Positions 15,336 to 22,769 of a DNA stretch of 46,294 nucleotides are shown one piece after another. The notes below the pieces were generated by a model. It did no database searches, was not told the origin of the DNA, and saw only the letters and a program-made list of their open reading frames with translations. Source of the DNA: a virus; IMG/VR virus record IMGVR_UViG_3300042319_000694, positions 1 to 46,294 of that record, one strand, 5' to 3'. How positions within the stretch are numbered: position 1 is the stretch's first letter; each line of letters begins with the position of its first letter. A program made the position numbers and the translations under genes.

Positions 15336-16094
15336 TCAACCAGTTATCCAGGTATAGCCGCTGCCGCCGGGAACCAATTTCATTAAATCGTCTATGAGTT
15401 TTTCCATCTCGGTTTGAGCTTCTGTTATCAATGCTGTGCCGTTAAGCTGTGTGCCACCTTGTGGGCCAGCAATTTGTCCAAATTTGCTTCGAGCTTGGCC
15501 TAGCATCATTTTACAGTTGGCCAAACTGTAGTCTTTGATCCATTGCCCAGAGTATACATCATCTATGATGGCAAAGTCTGGTTTGGTATTGTAGACCTGT
15601 AACATCACTGATTCTTCGCCGCGAGGGCGTTGATGAATTATTAATTTGCGACTCTGAGGATGATAGGTAAAATTAATATAAGAACCAAACATTTTTCCAA
15701 CCAATTCCTGATACTGCGAAAATAATTCATAAGTTAGTAGTCCCCCCATGTTGGTACTACTTAACAGGTAAGTGTTGGCATAGGCCAAATTAAATGGTTC
15801 AAATACTGTTCCCCCTGTACCATTACCGGTTCTAGAACCAACACTGCGTCTAAAAATTTGACGTACCTGTTGAATTTCTTTGGGGAGAATATATTCGTTA
15901 TTGCTCTCAGTTAGTGTTATAAATGCATAGCTTTCTTCTACAGCGTTATCGCTACGCTGACGGAAAGTTGCTAGAGCACGATTAAGTGCTGTGTCGTAGT
16001 GTATAGGATCTAATTCTACATCTACCATGCCGTTGCCCAGCATGTTTTTGCAGTAGTCGTAAACAGAGTTTTTGGCTTGGTCTGATGTGCTCAT
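15336..16094 (-). CDS. 13: Neck protein, gp13-like
   Basis: 252 residues (T4 gp13 309). Resembles marine T4-like gp13: an N-terminal helical part with DPIHYDTALNRALATFRQRSD, EYILPKEIQQVRQIFRRS, a middle part with the HPQSRKLIIHQRP strand that corresponds to the FQRHxxRLYI-type segment of gp13, then QWIKDYSLANCKMMLGQARSKFG and a C-terminal helix EAQTEMEKLIDDLMKL. gp13 and gp14 form the head-tail joining neck. It is read away from gp14 (plus strand), whereas in T4 genes 13-14-15 are collinear. Late box 5 nt before ATG and no Shine-Dalgarno. Confidence 0.65.
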   Translation of the reverse strand: MSTSDQAKNSVYDYCKNMLGNGMVDVELDPIHYDTALNRALATFRQRSDNAVEESYAFITLTESNNEYILPKEIQQVRQIFRRSVGSRTGNGTGGTVFEPFNLAYANTYLLSSTNMGGLLTYELFSQYQELVGKMFGSYINFTYHPQSRKLIIHQRPRGEESVMLQVYNTKPDFAIIDDVYSGQWIKDYSLANCKMMLGQARSKFGQIAGPQGGTQLNGTALITEAQTEMEKLIDDLMKLVPGGSGYTWITG

Positions 16095-16099
16095 ACAAG

Positions 16100-16106
16100 T
16101 ATTTAT
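16100..16106 (-). promoter_or_regulatory. Late promoter box of gp13, 5 nt before ATG
   Basis: Minus strand GATAAATA-CTTGT-ATG. It is back-to-back with the plus-strand box at 16114-16120. Confidence 0.75.
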
Positions 16107-16113
16107 CGTAGCG

Positions 16114-16120
16114 GTAAATA
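16114..16120 (+). promoter_or_regulatory. Late promoter box of gp14 (plus strand)
   Basis: Plus strand GGTAAATA one base before ATG at 16122 and seven bases before a second in-frame ATG at 16128. If transcription starts about 5-7 nt past the box, the second ATG (MPRLSLYRP) would be the real leaderless start. Confidence 0.6.
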
Positions 16121-16121
16121 T

Positions 16122-17561
16122 ATGACTATGCCAAGACTCAGTTTATACCGTCCCGAAAAGGGCAACGATTTCCGTTTTATAGATAGATCCGCCTGGGAAA
16201 TGTTCCAAGTTGGCGGCACCGATGTACTGGTTCACAGATATATAGGCACAGGAGCCGCAATACAAGGCAACACTCCTAGCACCCCTAACTACACCACTGA
16301 TAATGTGGCAAACATCCAGGATCTATTGTTTTTAGAAAACAGAGATCGCAAGTACGATCCCGATGTGTATGTAATGCGAGGTGTCTACAACATCAGCGAC
16401 ATAGATTTTAACCTCAGTCAGTTTGGTCTATTCCTACAAAATGACACTATCTTTATCACTTTTCACATCACTGATACTGTGGAAAAACTAGGTCGTAAAA
16501 TCATAGCAGGCGATGTGATAGAATTACCTCATCTCAAAGATGAATATGCTTTGAATGATTTGACATTTGCACTAAAACGTTTCTTTGTGATAGAAGAAGT
16601 TACTAGAGCAGCAGAAGGATTTTCAGCCACATGGTATCCGCACTTATATCGTGCCAAGTGCAAGCCTTTAGTCGATAGCCAAGAATTCAAACAGATTTTA
16701 GATGGCATTGCCGACAGTGATGCTTATCAAGGTACCTATAACTCAACTATCACTTATTATCCCGGTGATATAGTGCTTGCCGACAACGGTAAAAAATATC
16801 AAGTCATACAAGAAGTAACAGGGGTGGCTCCTCCTAACGCTACTTATTTTGCATTAGCAGATACCTTGCGCGATGTTGTTTCTACCTACGAAAAAGAAAT
16901 GCAGATCACTGCTGCGGTATTAGATCAAGCAGAATCAGATGCACCTCGCAGTGGCTACGACACCAGCAAATATTATACACTTCAAAGAGCAGAGGACGGT
17001 ACTACAGAAATAGCTAGTGTCGATGATGACACATTTCCAACCTATGATCAGTATCAAGATATGATTCCGGATCCTATAACCGGAATCATTCCTGCACAGG
17101 CTACAGATGAAAATGGAGTGCCTCAATTTGACACAGATGGTAATCCGATATTTGTTGGACTTACTGCTAGCTCAGTGATCCTGCCTGCAGATGGTGACGG
17201 CTACGAGGGATATCTTACCAAAGATGGTATTCCTCCTAACGGTGCTCCATTCACCGCAGGCATTTCATATCCTAATAACCCTATTCCGGGGCAGTTTGCA
17301 CTGCGCACAGATTATTTGCCTAACAGACTGTTTAGGTTTGATGGCACAAGATGGCGTAAGTTTGAAGACAATGTGCGCATGACCATGAGCAACCTCGGAG
17401 CCAGTGATGTTGCTGCCGGTGAACCTTTCGCAGGCAAGGATGTGCGCCTTACACAAAAATCTACATTCATCAATAATTCCACTGTGAGCACCATTGACGG
17501 GCACACAGTCAAAGAAAAACAGAGTCTCAGCAAGGCTCTTAGACCCGAGGCAGACCTATAA
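16122..17561 (+). CDS. 14: Neck protein gp14-like with inserted surface modules
   Basis: 479 residues (T4 gp14 256). N-terminal MPRLSLYRPEKGNDFRFIDR, VGGTDVLVHRYIG, LLFLENRDRKYDPDVYVMRG and SQFGLFLQNDTIFITFHI match marine T4-like gp14, a component of the head-tail neck. Two additions explain the length: a module at about 202-247 (YNSTITYYPGDIVLADNGKKYQ), like a chitin-binding CBM5/12 repeat, and a C-terminal module ending LFRFDGTRWRKF (about 403-414). Position 6 could be the true first Met only if an even later start were used; ATG at 16128 is the main alternative. Its stop overlaps the gp15 start by one base. Confidence 0.78.
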   Translation: MTMPRLSLYRPEKGNDFRFIDRSAWEMFQVGGTDVLVHRYIGTGAAIQGNTPSTPNYTTDNVANIQDLLFLENRDRKYDPDVYVMRGVYNISDIDFNLSQFGLFLQNDTIFITFHITDTVEKLGRKIIAGDVIELPHLKDEYALNDLTFALKRFFVIEEVTRAAEGFSATWYPHLYRAKCKPLVDSQEFKQILDGIADSDAYQGTYNSTITYYPGDIVLADNGKKYQVIQEVTGVAPPNATYFALADTLRDVVSTYEKEMQITAAVLDQAESDAPRSGYDTSKYYTLQRAEDGTTEIASVDDDTFPTYDQYQDMIPDPITGIIPAQATDENGVPQFDTDGNPIFVGLTASSVILPADGDGYEGYLTKDGIPPNGAPFTAGISYPNNPIPGQFALRTDYLPNRLFRFDGTRWRKFEDNVRMTMSNLGASDVAAGEPFAGKDVRLTQKSTFINNSTVSTIDGHTVKEKQSLSKALRPEADL

Positions 17562-19135
17562 TGGATTTCCACTACGACGGACAGATAAGACGCTATGTCA
17601 CACAGTTCATGCGTGTGTTTATTGGATTCAAGTATCAAGCCGGCGATGGCGATCAGCGGCAGATACCGGTGATGTATGGAGATCTAACTAGGCAAGTGGC
17701 CAGTATCATCAAAGATAACTCAGAAAACAAAATGCCTACGGTGCCAAGGATAGCCTGTTATATCACAGGTCTTGAAATGGATACTAGTAGGCTCAGTGAT
17801 CCTACATTTATTTCAAAGATACATATCCGAGAACGCAGATTCACAGACGCTGGCGGCACTAGAGAATACACTGGCGCACAAGGCGGTAGTTATACAGTAG
17901 AACGGTTGATGCCTACGCCGTTTAAATTGACTATGAAAGCAGATCTGTGGACTTCTAACACAGATCAAAAATTACAGTTACTTGAACAGATACTGGTGTT
18001 GTTTAACCCTAGTCTTGAACTTCAAACCACAGACAACTATATTGACTGGACCAGTCTCAGTGCTATGTATCTAACCAGCACTATTTTTTCAAGTAGAACT
18101 ATACCACAAGGAGCAGAAAGCGACATAGATATCTGTAGTATGGAATTTGAAATGCCTGTGTTTATATCACCACCGGCCAAGGTTAAAAAATTAGGCATAG
18201 TTCAGAGCATTGTGGCTAACGTGTTAAACGATCAAGGGGCTGTGTTAAATCTTGAAGATTTAATTTATAACAGTACTCCTGGTATTGCCTTATCTGGTCG
18301 TCCTTTTGGCAGATACGGAGTTTTATTGTTTAAATCAAATACCGGTAACCCCGACGATAATCAATACGATCTAACATTGATTAATCCCATGGAGGCGGTG
18401 ACATCACTGGGCCTCGGCGAAAAAGAAATAAAAAACGGTGGGCCGATTGATTGGAATATGATATTGAATGCACAGGGCGGGTATGTTCCAGGCAGTGAAG
18501 TTTCGTTTAAGAAAGCCAACGGACTTGAAATAGTAGGAACATTTGTAATTAATCCAATAGATCCTAGCATATTAATAGTGTCTCTGGATGAAGACACATA
18601 TCCAGGCAATGACGATGTGCCTAGTGCTGTGCCTGGAGTAACTGCTAGTGGCACTATAGATGCTGTCATCGATCCTTACAAGTATAATCCATTAGAAGTA
18701 TACGGGTCGCATGCTGCTATACCCATAGGACTGAGATTTCTAATGTTAGACGATGTTAACAACAGCGTAAATCGTGGCGGTTACATAAATCTTCCTTCTA
18801 ATCCAGCAGACAGCACCAGTGTGCCTTATCGTGGACCGCAGGCCTGGAGAGGACTCAGCAACAATGATTCGTCGTGGGACAATCAAGATGGCACTGACCC
18901 AGTCATCAAAGCTAACTCTGTTATAGAATGGACTGGGAGCACGTGGGCCACAATATGGGATCCAGATCAAAATACTGCAGAAGCAGCAGATACTCTAGGT
19001 GAAGAATTTGTTCCATTTTATATCCAAAATATGCGTACAGGTATCAAATACAAGTGGGATGGCACACAATGGATCAAGGCCTTCGAAGGGGAATATCTGC
19101 CAGGAGAATGGAACTTCAGACTCGCAGGTGGATAA
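17561..19135 (+). CDS. 15: Tail sheath stabiliser/terminator gp15-like, extended
   Basis: 524 residues versus 272 in T4. The first about 220 residues follow gp15: YDGQIRRYVTQFMRVFIGF, RQIPVMYGD, MPTVPRIACYITGLEMD, PTPFKLTMKADLWT, LLEQILVLFNPSLEL and MEFEMPVFISPPA. gp15 caps the tail and joins it to the neck. The C-terminal 300 residues are extra, beta-rich and contain Trp-based surface segments (SVIEWTGSTWATIWDP; YKWDGTQWIKAFEG near the end) similar in style to those in gp14 and gp18. TAATG coupling to gp14. Confidence 0.8.
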   Translation: MDFHYDGQIRRYVTQFMRVFIGFKYQAGDGDQRQIPVMYGDLTRQVASIIKDNSENKMPTVPRIACYITGLEMDTSRLSDPTFISKIHIRERRFTDAGGTREYTGAQGGSYTVERLMPTPFKLTMKADLWTSNTDQKLQLLEQILVLFNPSLELQTTDNYIDWTSLSAMYLTSTIFSSRTIPQGAESDIDICSMEFEMPVFISPPAKVKKLGIVQSIVANVLNDQGAVLNLEDLIYNSTPGIALSGRPFGRYGVLLFKSNTGNPDDNQYDLTLINPMEAVTSLGLGEKEIKNGGPIDWNMILNAQGGYVPGSEVSFKKANGLEIVGTFVINPIDPSILIVSLDEDTYPGNDDVPSAVPGVTASGTIDAVIDPYKYNPLEVYGSHAAIPIGLRFLMLDDVNNSVNRGGYINLPSNPADSTSVPYRGPQAWRGLSNNDSSWDNQDGTDPVIKANSVIEWTGSTWATIWDPDQNTAEAADTLGEEFVPFYIQNMRTGIKYKWDGTQWIKAFEGEYLPGEWNFRLAGG

Positions 19136-19143
19136 GTACTGGC

Positions 19144-19539
19144 ATGCAACAGCGTGCCGGATTATTATTCTTAGCTAAAACCACAGGTCGTATTCTTCTG
19201 ATCTTAGATGACGAGCGGTGGACCGTACCTACATTTCAGCGCAGTAACAGCCTCCTAGAAGATGCAAACGAACTATTAAATCAATATGCACAGGGTCGTA
19301 TAGTTCCTATTGAACTGTATCTATCTGAAGATCGTGGTTTTGAATATGGCACATATGTCTGCGTGGTCGATCAGGAGTTTTTAACCTTGGCATCAAAGAC
19401 CGTATGCTGGGCAGACTTAGATTGCCTGCCCAAACAACTACACTCGGGGCTGCGTACCACATTAAATAATCAAGTAATACGTGTAAAAATAGAAACCATA
19501 TTGGAGTTAGAAAATGTCAAATCTATTGCAAAGATCTAG
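19144..19539 (+). CDS. Nudix-fold-like protein without a recognisable Nudix box
   Basis: 131 residues from ATG at 19144, eight bases after the gp15 stop; a reading from 19054 overlaps gp15 and is rejected. MQQRAGLLFLAKTTGRILLIL followed by DERWTVP and later PIELYLSEDRGFEYGTYVCVVDQEF and W-x-P-LHSGL resembles phage Nudix hydrolases. The Nudix box (G-x5-E-x7-REUxEExGU) that should follow the WTVP strand is replaced by FQRSNSLLEDANELLNQYAQ, which lacks the Gly and the Glu pair. It therefore probably cannot hydrolyse nucleoside diphosphates. Its end overlaps the next gene by 26 nt. Confidence 0.6.
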   Translation: MQQRAGLLFLAKTTGRILLILDDERWTVPTFQRSNSLLEDANELLNQYAQGRIVPIELYLSEDRGFEYGTYVCVVDQEFLTLASKTVCWADLDCLPKQLHSGLRTTLNNQVIRVKIETILELENVKSIAKI

Positions 19540-19792
19540 TAGATTTCAAGAGGACTGTGAGAAGTATCGTACAGCCATTGATAGCATGCCCGACGGCGTA
19601 GCCAAACAGGAATCTCAACAACTGTTGAATAAACTGATTGGGGAAATAAAAAAATTAGACAGCATGCACATGGAAATGGTCTATAGTCGACAACTGCCTT
19701 CTATGGGCGGTGAAATGAAGCAGGATATCACAGCTATAAGACAAAAATTAGAAACCAGAATCAAAGACTGGGCACAGGCACAGAAAAATTAA
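19514..19792 (+). CDS. Small coiled-coil hypothetical protein
   Basis: 92 residues, almost entirely helical and charged: FQEDCEKYRTAIDSM, QESQQLLNKLIGEIKKLDSM, MEMVYSRQLPSMGGEMKQDI, RQKLETRIKDWAQAQ. This layout (two helices, a MV-x-RQLP-x-MG turn, a final helix) recurs in a marine T4-like phage family without known function. A GGAG Shine-Dalgarno lies in the previous gene. Last gene of the plus-strand neck operon; its stop shares bases with the stop of the convergent tail-fibre gene. Confidence 0.72.
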   Translation: MSNLLQRSSRFQEDCEKYRTAIDSMPDGVAKQESQQLLNKLIGEIKKLDSMHMEMVYSRQLPSMGGEMKQDITAIRQKLETRIKDWAQAQKN

Positions 19793-21882
19793 ATACTAGC
19801 GAAGTTTTTAATTGTAATAGTGCCTACCATACCAGCATGACTGCCACACTGATATCTGTAGTTGCCGGAAATACTATCCGGAATCTTCCAATACAAGGTA
19901 CCAGACGACTTGCCCTGTGCAGCTGATCCTGTACTAACTGTACCATCGGAGCCCACATGTACCAACCCAGTGTTGTAATTTGTGCCAGTGTTGTCCTGTA
20001 TCAAGAAAGGATGGCCGGCAGCTCCTACCAAATTAAATGCTATGGTGGTAGCATTAATGGCATATATTGTAGGATCGTCTGTGGTACCATATTGATCAAA
20101 TCTATAGGCTGTGCTGCCGTTAGCAGTGACATTTAATCTCGTGATTGCTGGGAGATAGAACTGGTCAACAGTGATACCTGCAGTATAAACATCTGTCAGT
20201 CCTGACAAATTAGTTGCGCCGGCTGATACGGTATTGGTGATTGTAACAGTATCTGTACTAGCATCTGTTGTGATTGTAATACCCGTGCCTGCTACTAGTG
20301 TCAATGTATCTGTACTAGAATCTGCTACTACATTACTTTGTCCTGCCACAGCTATGGTAGCAAAACTATCGGAAGCTGTGCCGCCACCCGCAGCAGCGAT
20401 TGTTATCGTGTCTGTGCTGGCGTCTGTGGTTATGGTAATATTTGATCCTGCTATCAACGTCAATGTATCTGTGGCCGAATCTGCTACAACGTTTGATTGA
20501 CCGGCTACAGCTATGGTAGCAAAGCTGTCCGATGATGAGCCGCCTGAAACTGTGGCCCAAGAGTTATCACCACGGAGATAGGTACTAGCACTAGCTGTTC
20601 CTGTGGCTCCGATTCGTCCTATTGGCACAGTACCCGACGTTAACTGTGTGGCATTAAGTGCTGTTAAATTAACCCCTGAACTTGCAGGCAGGGTAGCTGG
20701 AAATCTTGCATCGGGTACAGTACCCGACGTTAACTGTGTGGCATTAAGTGCTGTTAAATTAACCCCTGAACTTGCAGGCAGGGTAGCTGGAAATCTTGCA
20801 TTAGGTACAGTACCCGAAGTTAATTCTGTAGCATTTAATGCTGTTATCAAACTGCCATTACCGCTAAAACTGGTAGCAGTTAATAATCCTGCATCTGATA
20901 TAGTTGCAGAACTGTTTTGTATAATAGTACCTGTGGTACCGTCATAGCGTATGATAGCATTATCCACATATCCGCCACCCGAGCTTAGTACATCTCCTGT
21001 TCCTGCTCCTGAAGCGCCCGGGGGGCCAATATCTCCCTTGGGTCCCGGAACACCAACAGCACTGGTCTGCTGATATGTGCCGTCTGGAAATACAATAGCG
21101 TTTCCAACTACAATATCTGAATCAAAGGCCACTGTAGGAGTGAATGTAATAGTAGAACTGTCTGCGGAATCTATAGTAGTTCCCACAAAAGTGATGCTAC
21201 CTGTGCTGGTGGTTGAATTAATTGTTATAGTATCGGTGCCAGCATTAGTAGTAATAGTAATATTAGAGCCAGCAACCAATGTTAGTGTGTCAGTAGTAGA
21301 GTCAGCTTCAACCGTAGACTGGCCAGCTACCACAACAGTACTAAACGAGTTAGGCAAACTAGATTCGCTGGCTACTGCTACCCAAGCACCTGCATGAGCA
21401 TAGTATAATTTTCCTGTATCATGTACATGTGCAACCATGCCATGATAGTCTATCGGCGACACTTCTGCATTAAGATCTGCTAGAGTGTCCCAGTGAAATC
21501 TGATTCGATTTTTCTGACCGGTGATATCTATCACACCCGACAATACCAGCGTGTTAGTAGAATCATCTAACCATGTTAATGCCGTTAAGTCATTGACTTG
21601 AGAACCAGTCGACGGGTAATAGGCTATTTTTCCAGCCACACCCGATTGCACTCCGCCACTGAATCCTGCAGAATTTGCTTTGGCTAAGAAATCTGCATTA
21701 GATATATTGGTTAAATCTGCTTTTGCAAGATTTACACCGCTAGCTGTGGTGCCGTTATACAGTCTCAGAGTGTTATCTGTTCGATCATAAAAGATTTCAC
21801 CGCGATTTCCGGATCTTCTATCAAGAAAATCCGCTTCTCTAGGTATGATTCTTACTGCGTCAAGTACTGGTATCTTTGCCAT
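19789..21882 (-). CDS. Tail fibre-like protein with collagen-like stretch, repeats and cupredoxin-like C-terminus
   Basis: 697 residues, Ser/Thr/Gly/Ala-rich. The N-terminus (GEIFYDRTDNTLRLYNG, 28-44) resembles fibre/virion attachment segments. A 43-residue beta repeat (AGQS..ADS.TDTLTL.AG) occurs at about 180-222, 454-495 and 507-548. A collagen-like run of six Gly-X-Y triplets lies at 277-294 (GVPGPKGDIGPPGASGAG). A 30-residue unit (ALNATQLTSGTVPDARFPAT...) is tandemly repeated at 349-378 and 379-408 with a partial third copy. The C-terminal about 80 residues look like a cupredoxin: H624, then YQCGSHAGM with C679, H682 and M685. Late box 5 nt before ATG, no Shine-Dalgarno. Confidence 0.75.
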   Translation of the reverse strand: MAKIPVLDAVRIIPREADFLDRRSGNRGEIFYDRTDNTLRLYNGTTASGVNLAKADLTNISNADFLAKANSAGFSGGVQSGVAGKIAYYPSTGSQVNDLTALTWLDDSTNTLVLSGVIDITGQKNRIRFHWDTLADLNAEVSPIDYHGMVAHVHDTGKLYYAHAGAWVAVASESSLPNSFSTVVVAGQSTVEADSTTDTLTLVAGSNITITTNAGTDTITINSTTSTGSITFVGTTIDSADSSTITFTPTVAFDSDIVVGNAIVFPDGTYQQTSAVGVPGPKGDIGPPGASGAGTGDVLSSGGGYVDNAIIRYDGTTGTIIQNSSATISDAGLLTATSFSGNGSLITALNATELTSGTVPNARFPATLPASSGVNLTALNATQLTSGTVPDARFPATLPASSGVNLTALNATQLTSGTVPIGRIGATGTASASTYLRGDNSWATVSGGSSSDSFATIAVAGQSNVVADSATDTLTLIAGSNITITTDASTDTITIAAAGGGTASDSFATIAVAGQSNVVADSSTDTLTLVAGTGITITTDASTDTVTITNTVSAGATNLSGLTDVYTAGITVDQFYLPAITRLNVTANGSTAYRFDQYGTTDDPTIYAINATTIAFNLVGAAGHPFLIQDNTGTNYNTGLVHVGSDGTVSTGSAAQGKSSGTLYWKIPDSISGNYRYQCGSHAGMVGTITIKNFASI
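20627..20801 (-). repeat. Direct repeat of 85 identical bases, period 90
   Basis: Bases 20627-20711 are identical to 20717-20801; a diverged third unit begins near 20807. The period equals 30 codons and the repeat encodes the tandem 30-residue unit of the tail fibre. The absence of silent differences suggests recent duplication or gene conversion. Confidence 0.92.
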
Positions 21883-21887
21883 ATTAT

Positions 21888-21894
21888 TATTTAT
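21888..21894 (-). promoter_or_regulatory. Late promoter box of the tail fibre, 5 nt before ATG
   Basis: Minus strand AATAAATA-ATAAT-ATG in the 17-nt gap after hldD, letting the fibre be expressed independently of the sugar island. Confidence 0.7.
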
Positions 21895-21899
21895 TCAAA

Positions 21900-22769
21900 T
21901 TAGTAATAACGATCTTTAGCCAAATAATCTATGTATGCTGCGATGCCCTCATGCACTTTGGTGAAACTTTCGACATCTACCCCTGATTTTGTTAACAACG
22001 TCATATCAGCTAATGTATTTATTTGATACTGTTTTTTAAGATCATCGGGCATATCTACAAATCTTTTTTTGCCTTTGTTTGTGTTAGATATTACTAGATC
22101 TGCTACAGTTTCAAAATCCGTGTTGGATCCGCTGCCGAGATCATAAATTCCGGGTTGATAATTTTCAAACATAAAATGATATATGGTTTTTGCTATATCT
22201 TCCACCCATACAAAATCTCTAAAATAATTCTTGCTGTTTTCGAATATCGTTATTTCTTCAGTTTCTTTGATTTGATTAACCCAATGTAAAATTGTAGAAG
22301 CCATTCTGCCTTTGTGATACTCATTGGGTCCATACACATTAAACAATCGAAGGACAACTCCTTCTACTTCGTTTTCGCTGAGTAGTTTGCTGAATGCGTA
22401 TTGATTCATTGGGCCGGCGCCGTTGCCATACACCGATGCGCTAGAAGTAAAAATAAAAGGTATTTTGCGTTGTTTACAAAATACATTCCATTTCCTTGTA
22501 GATTTAACATTGGTTGCATAGATCGAGCTCCAATTTTTTTCTAGAGTATTGGCATTTGCACCAATGTGTATAACTCCGGTGACGGTTTCATCGATTGCAT
22601 CGATGTCATCTACAGAAACAAGTCTGTTGTACTGTTTACCTATGAGATTTTTATATTGATTTTCATAAGGCAGATCGTCAACTATAATAATATCAGTGAC
22701 TCGTTGCGAATTCAAGTATCCTAATACCACACTACCGATAAATCCTCCAGCACCAGTTAATATGATCAT
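21900..22769 (-). CDS. hldD: ADP-L-glycero-D-manno-heptose 6-epimerase (HldD-like)
   Basis: 289 residues (E. coli HldD 310). Extended SDR fold: NAD(P)-binding TGAGGFIGS (5-13), SSASVYG (109-115) and the catalytic YAFSK (Y124, K128). RLFNVYGPNEYHKGRMAS (141-158) is a strong HldD-type signature, including the HKG-x-MAS segment, which separates it from GalE and dTDP-glucose dehydratases. HldD converts ADP-D-glycero- to ADP-L-glycero-manno-heptose, the donor for LPS inner core. The start overlaps the kinase stop by 4 nt and has a GGAAG Shine-Dalgarno. It forms a pathway with the next two genes. Confidence 0.88.
   Translation of the reverse strand: MIILTGAGGFIGSVVLGYLNSQRVTDIIIVDDLPYENQYKNLIGKQYNRLVSVDDIDAIDETVTGVIHIGANANTLEKNWSSIYATNVKSTRKWNVFCKQRKIPFIFTSSASVYGNGAGPMNQYAFSKLLSENEVEGVVLRLFNVYGPNEYHKGRMASTILHWVNQIKETEEITIFENSKNYFRDFVWVEDIAKTIYHFMFENYQPGIYDLGSGSNTDFETVADLVISNTNKGKKRFVDMPDDLKKQYQINTLADMTLLTKSGVDVESFTKVHEGIAAYIDYLAKDRYY

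Noticed and set aside
19054-19143. Longer N-terminus for the Nudix-like protein
   Set aside because: The extra 30 residues are the gp15 C-terminus read out of frame; ATG at 19144 begins the recognisable strand.
20627-20807. Possible CRISPR-like repeat array
   Set aside because: Repeats are directly adjacent in-frame coding units with period 90 and no unique spacers.
22016-22022. ATAAATA box on the minus strand within hldD
   Set aside because: It lies inside the coding sequence with no start codon or new gene suitably placed downstream.
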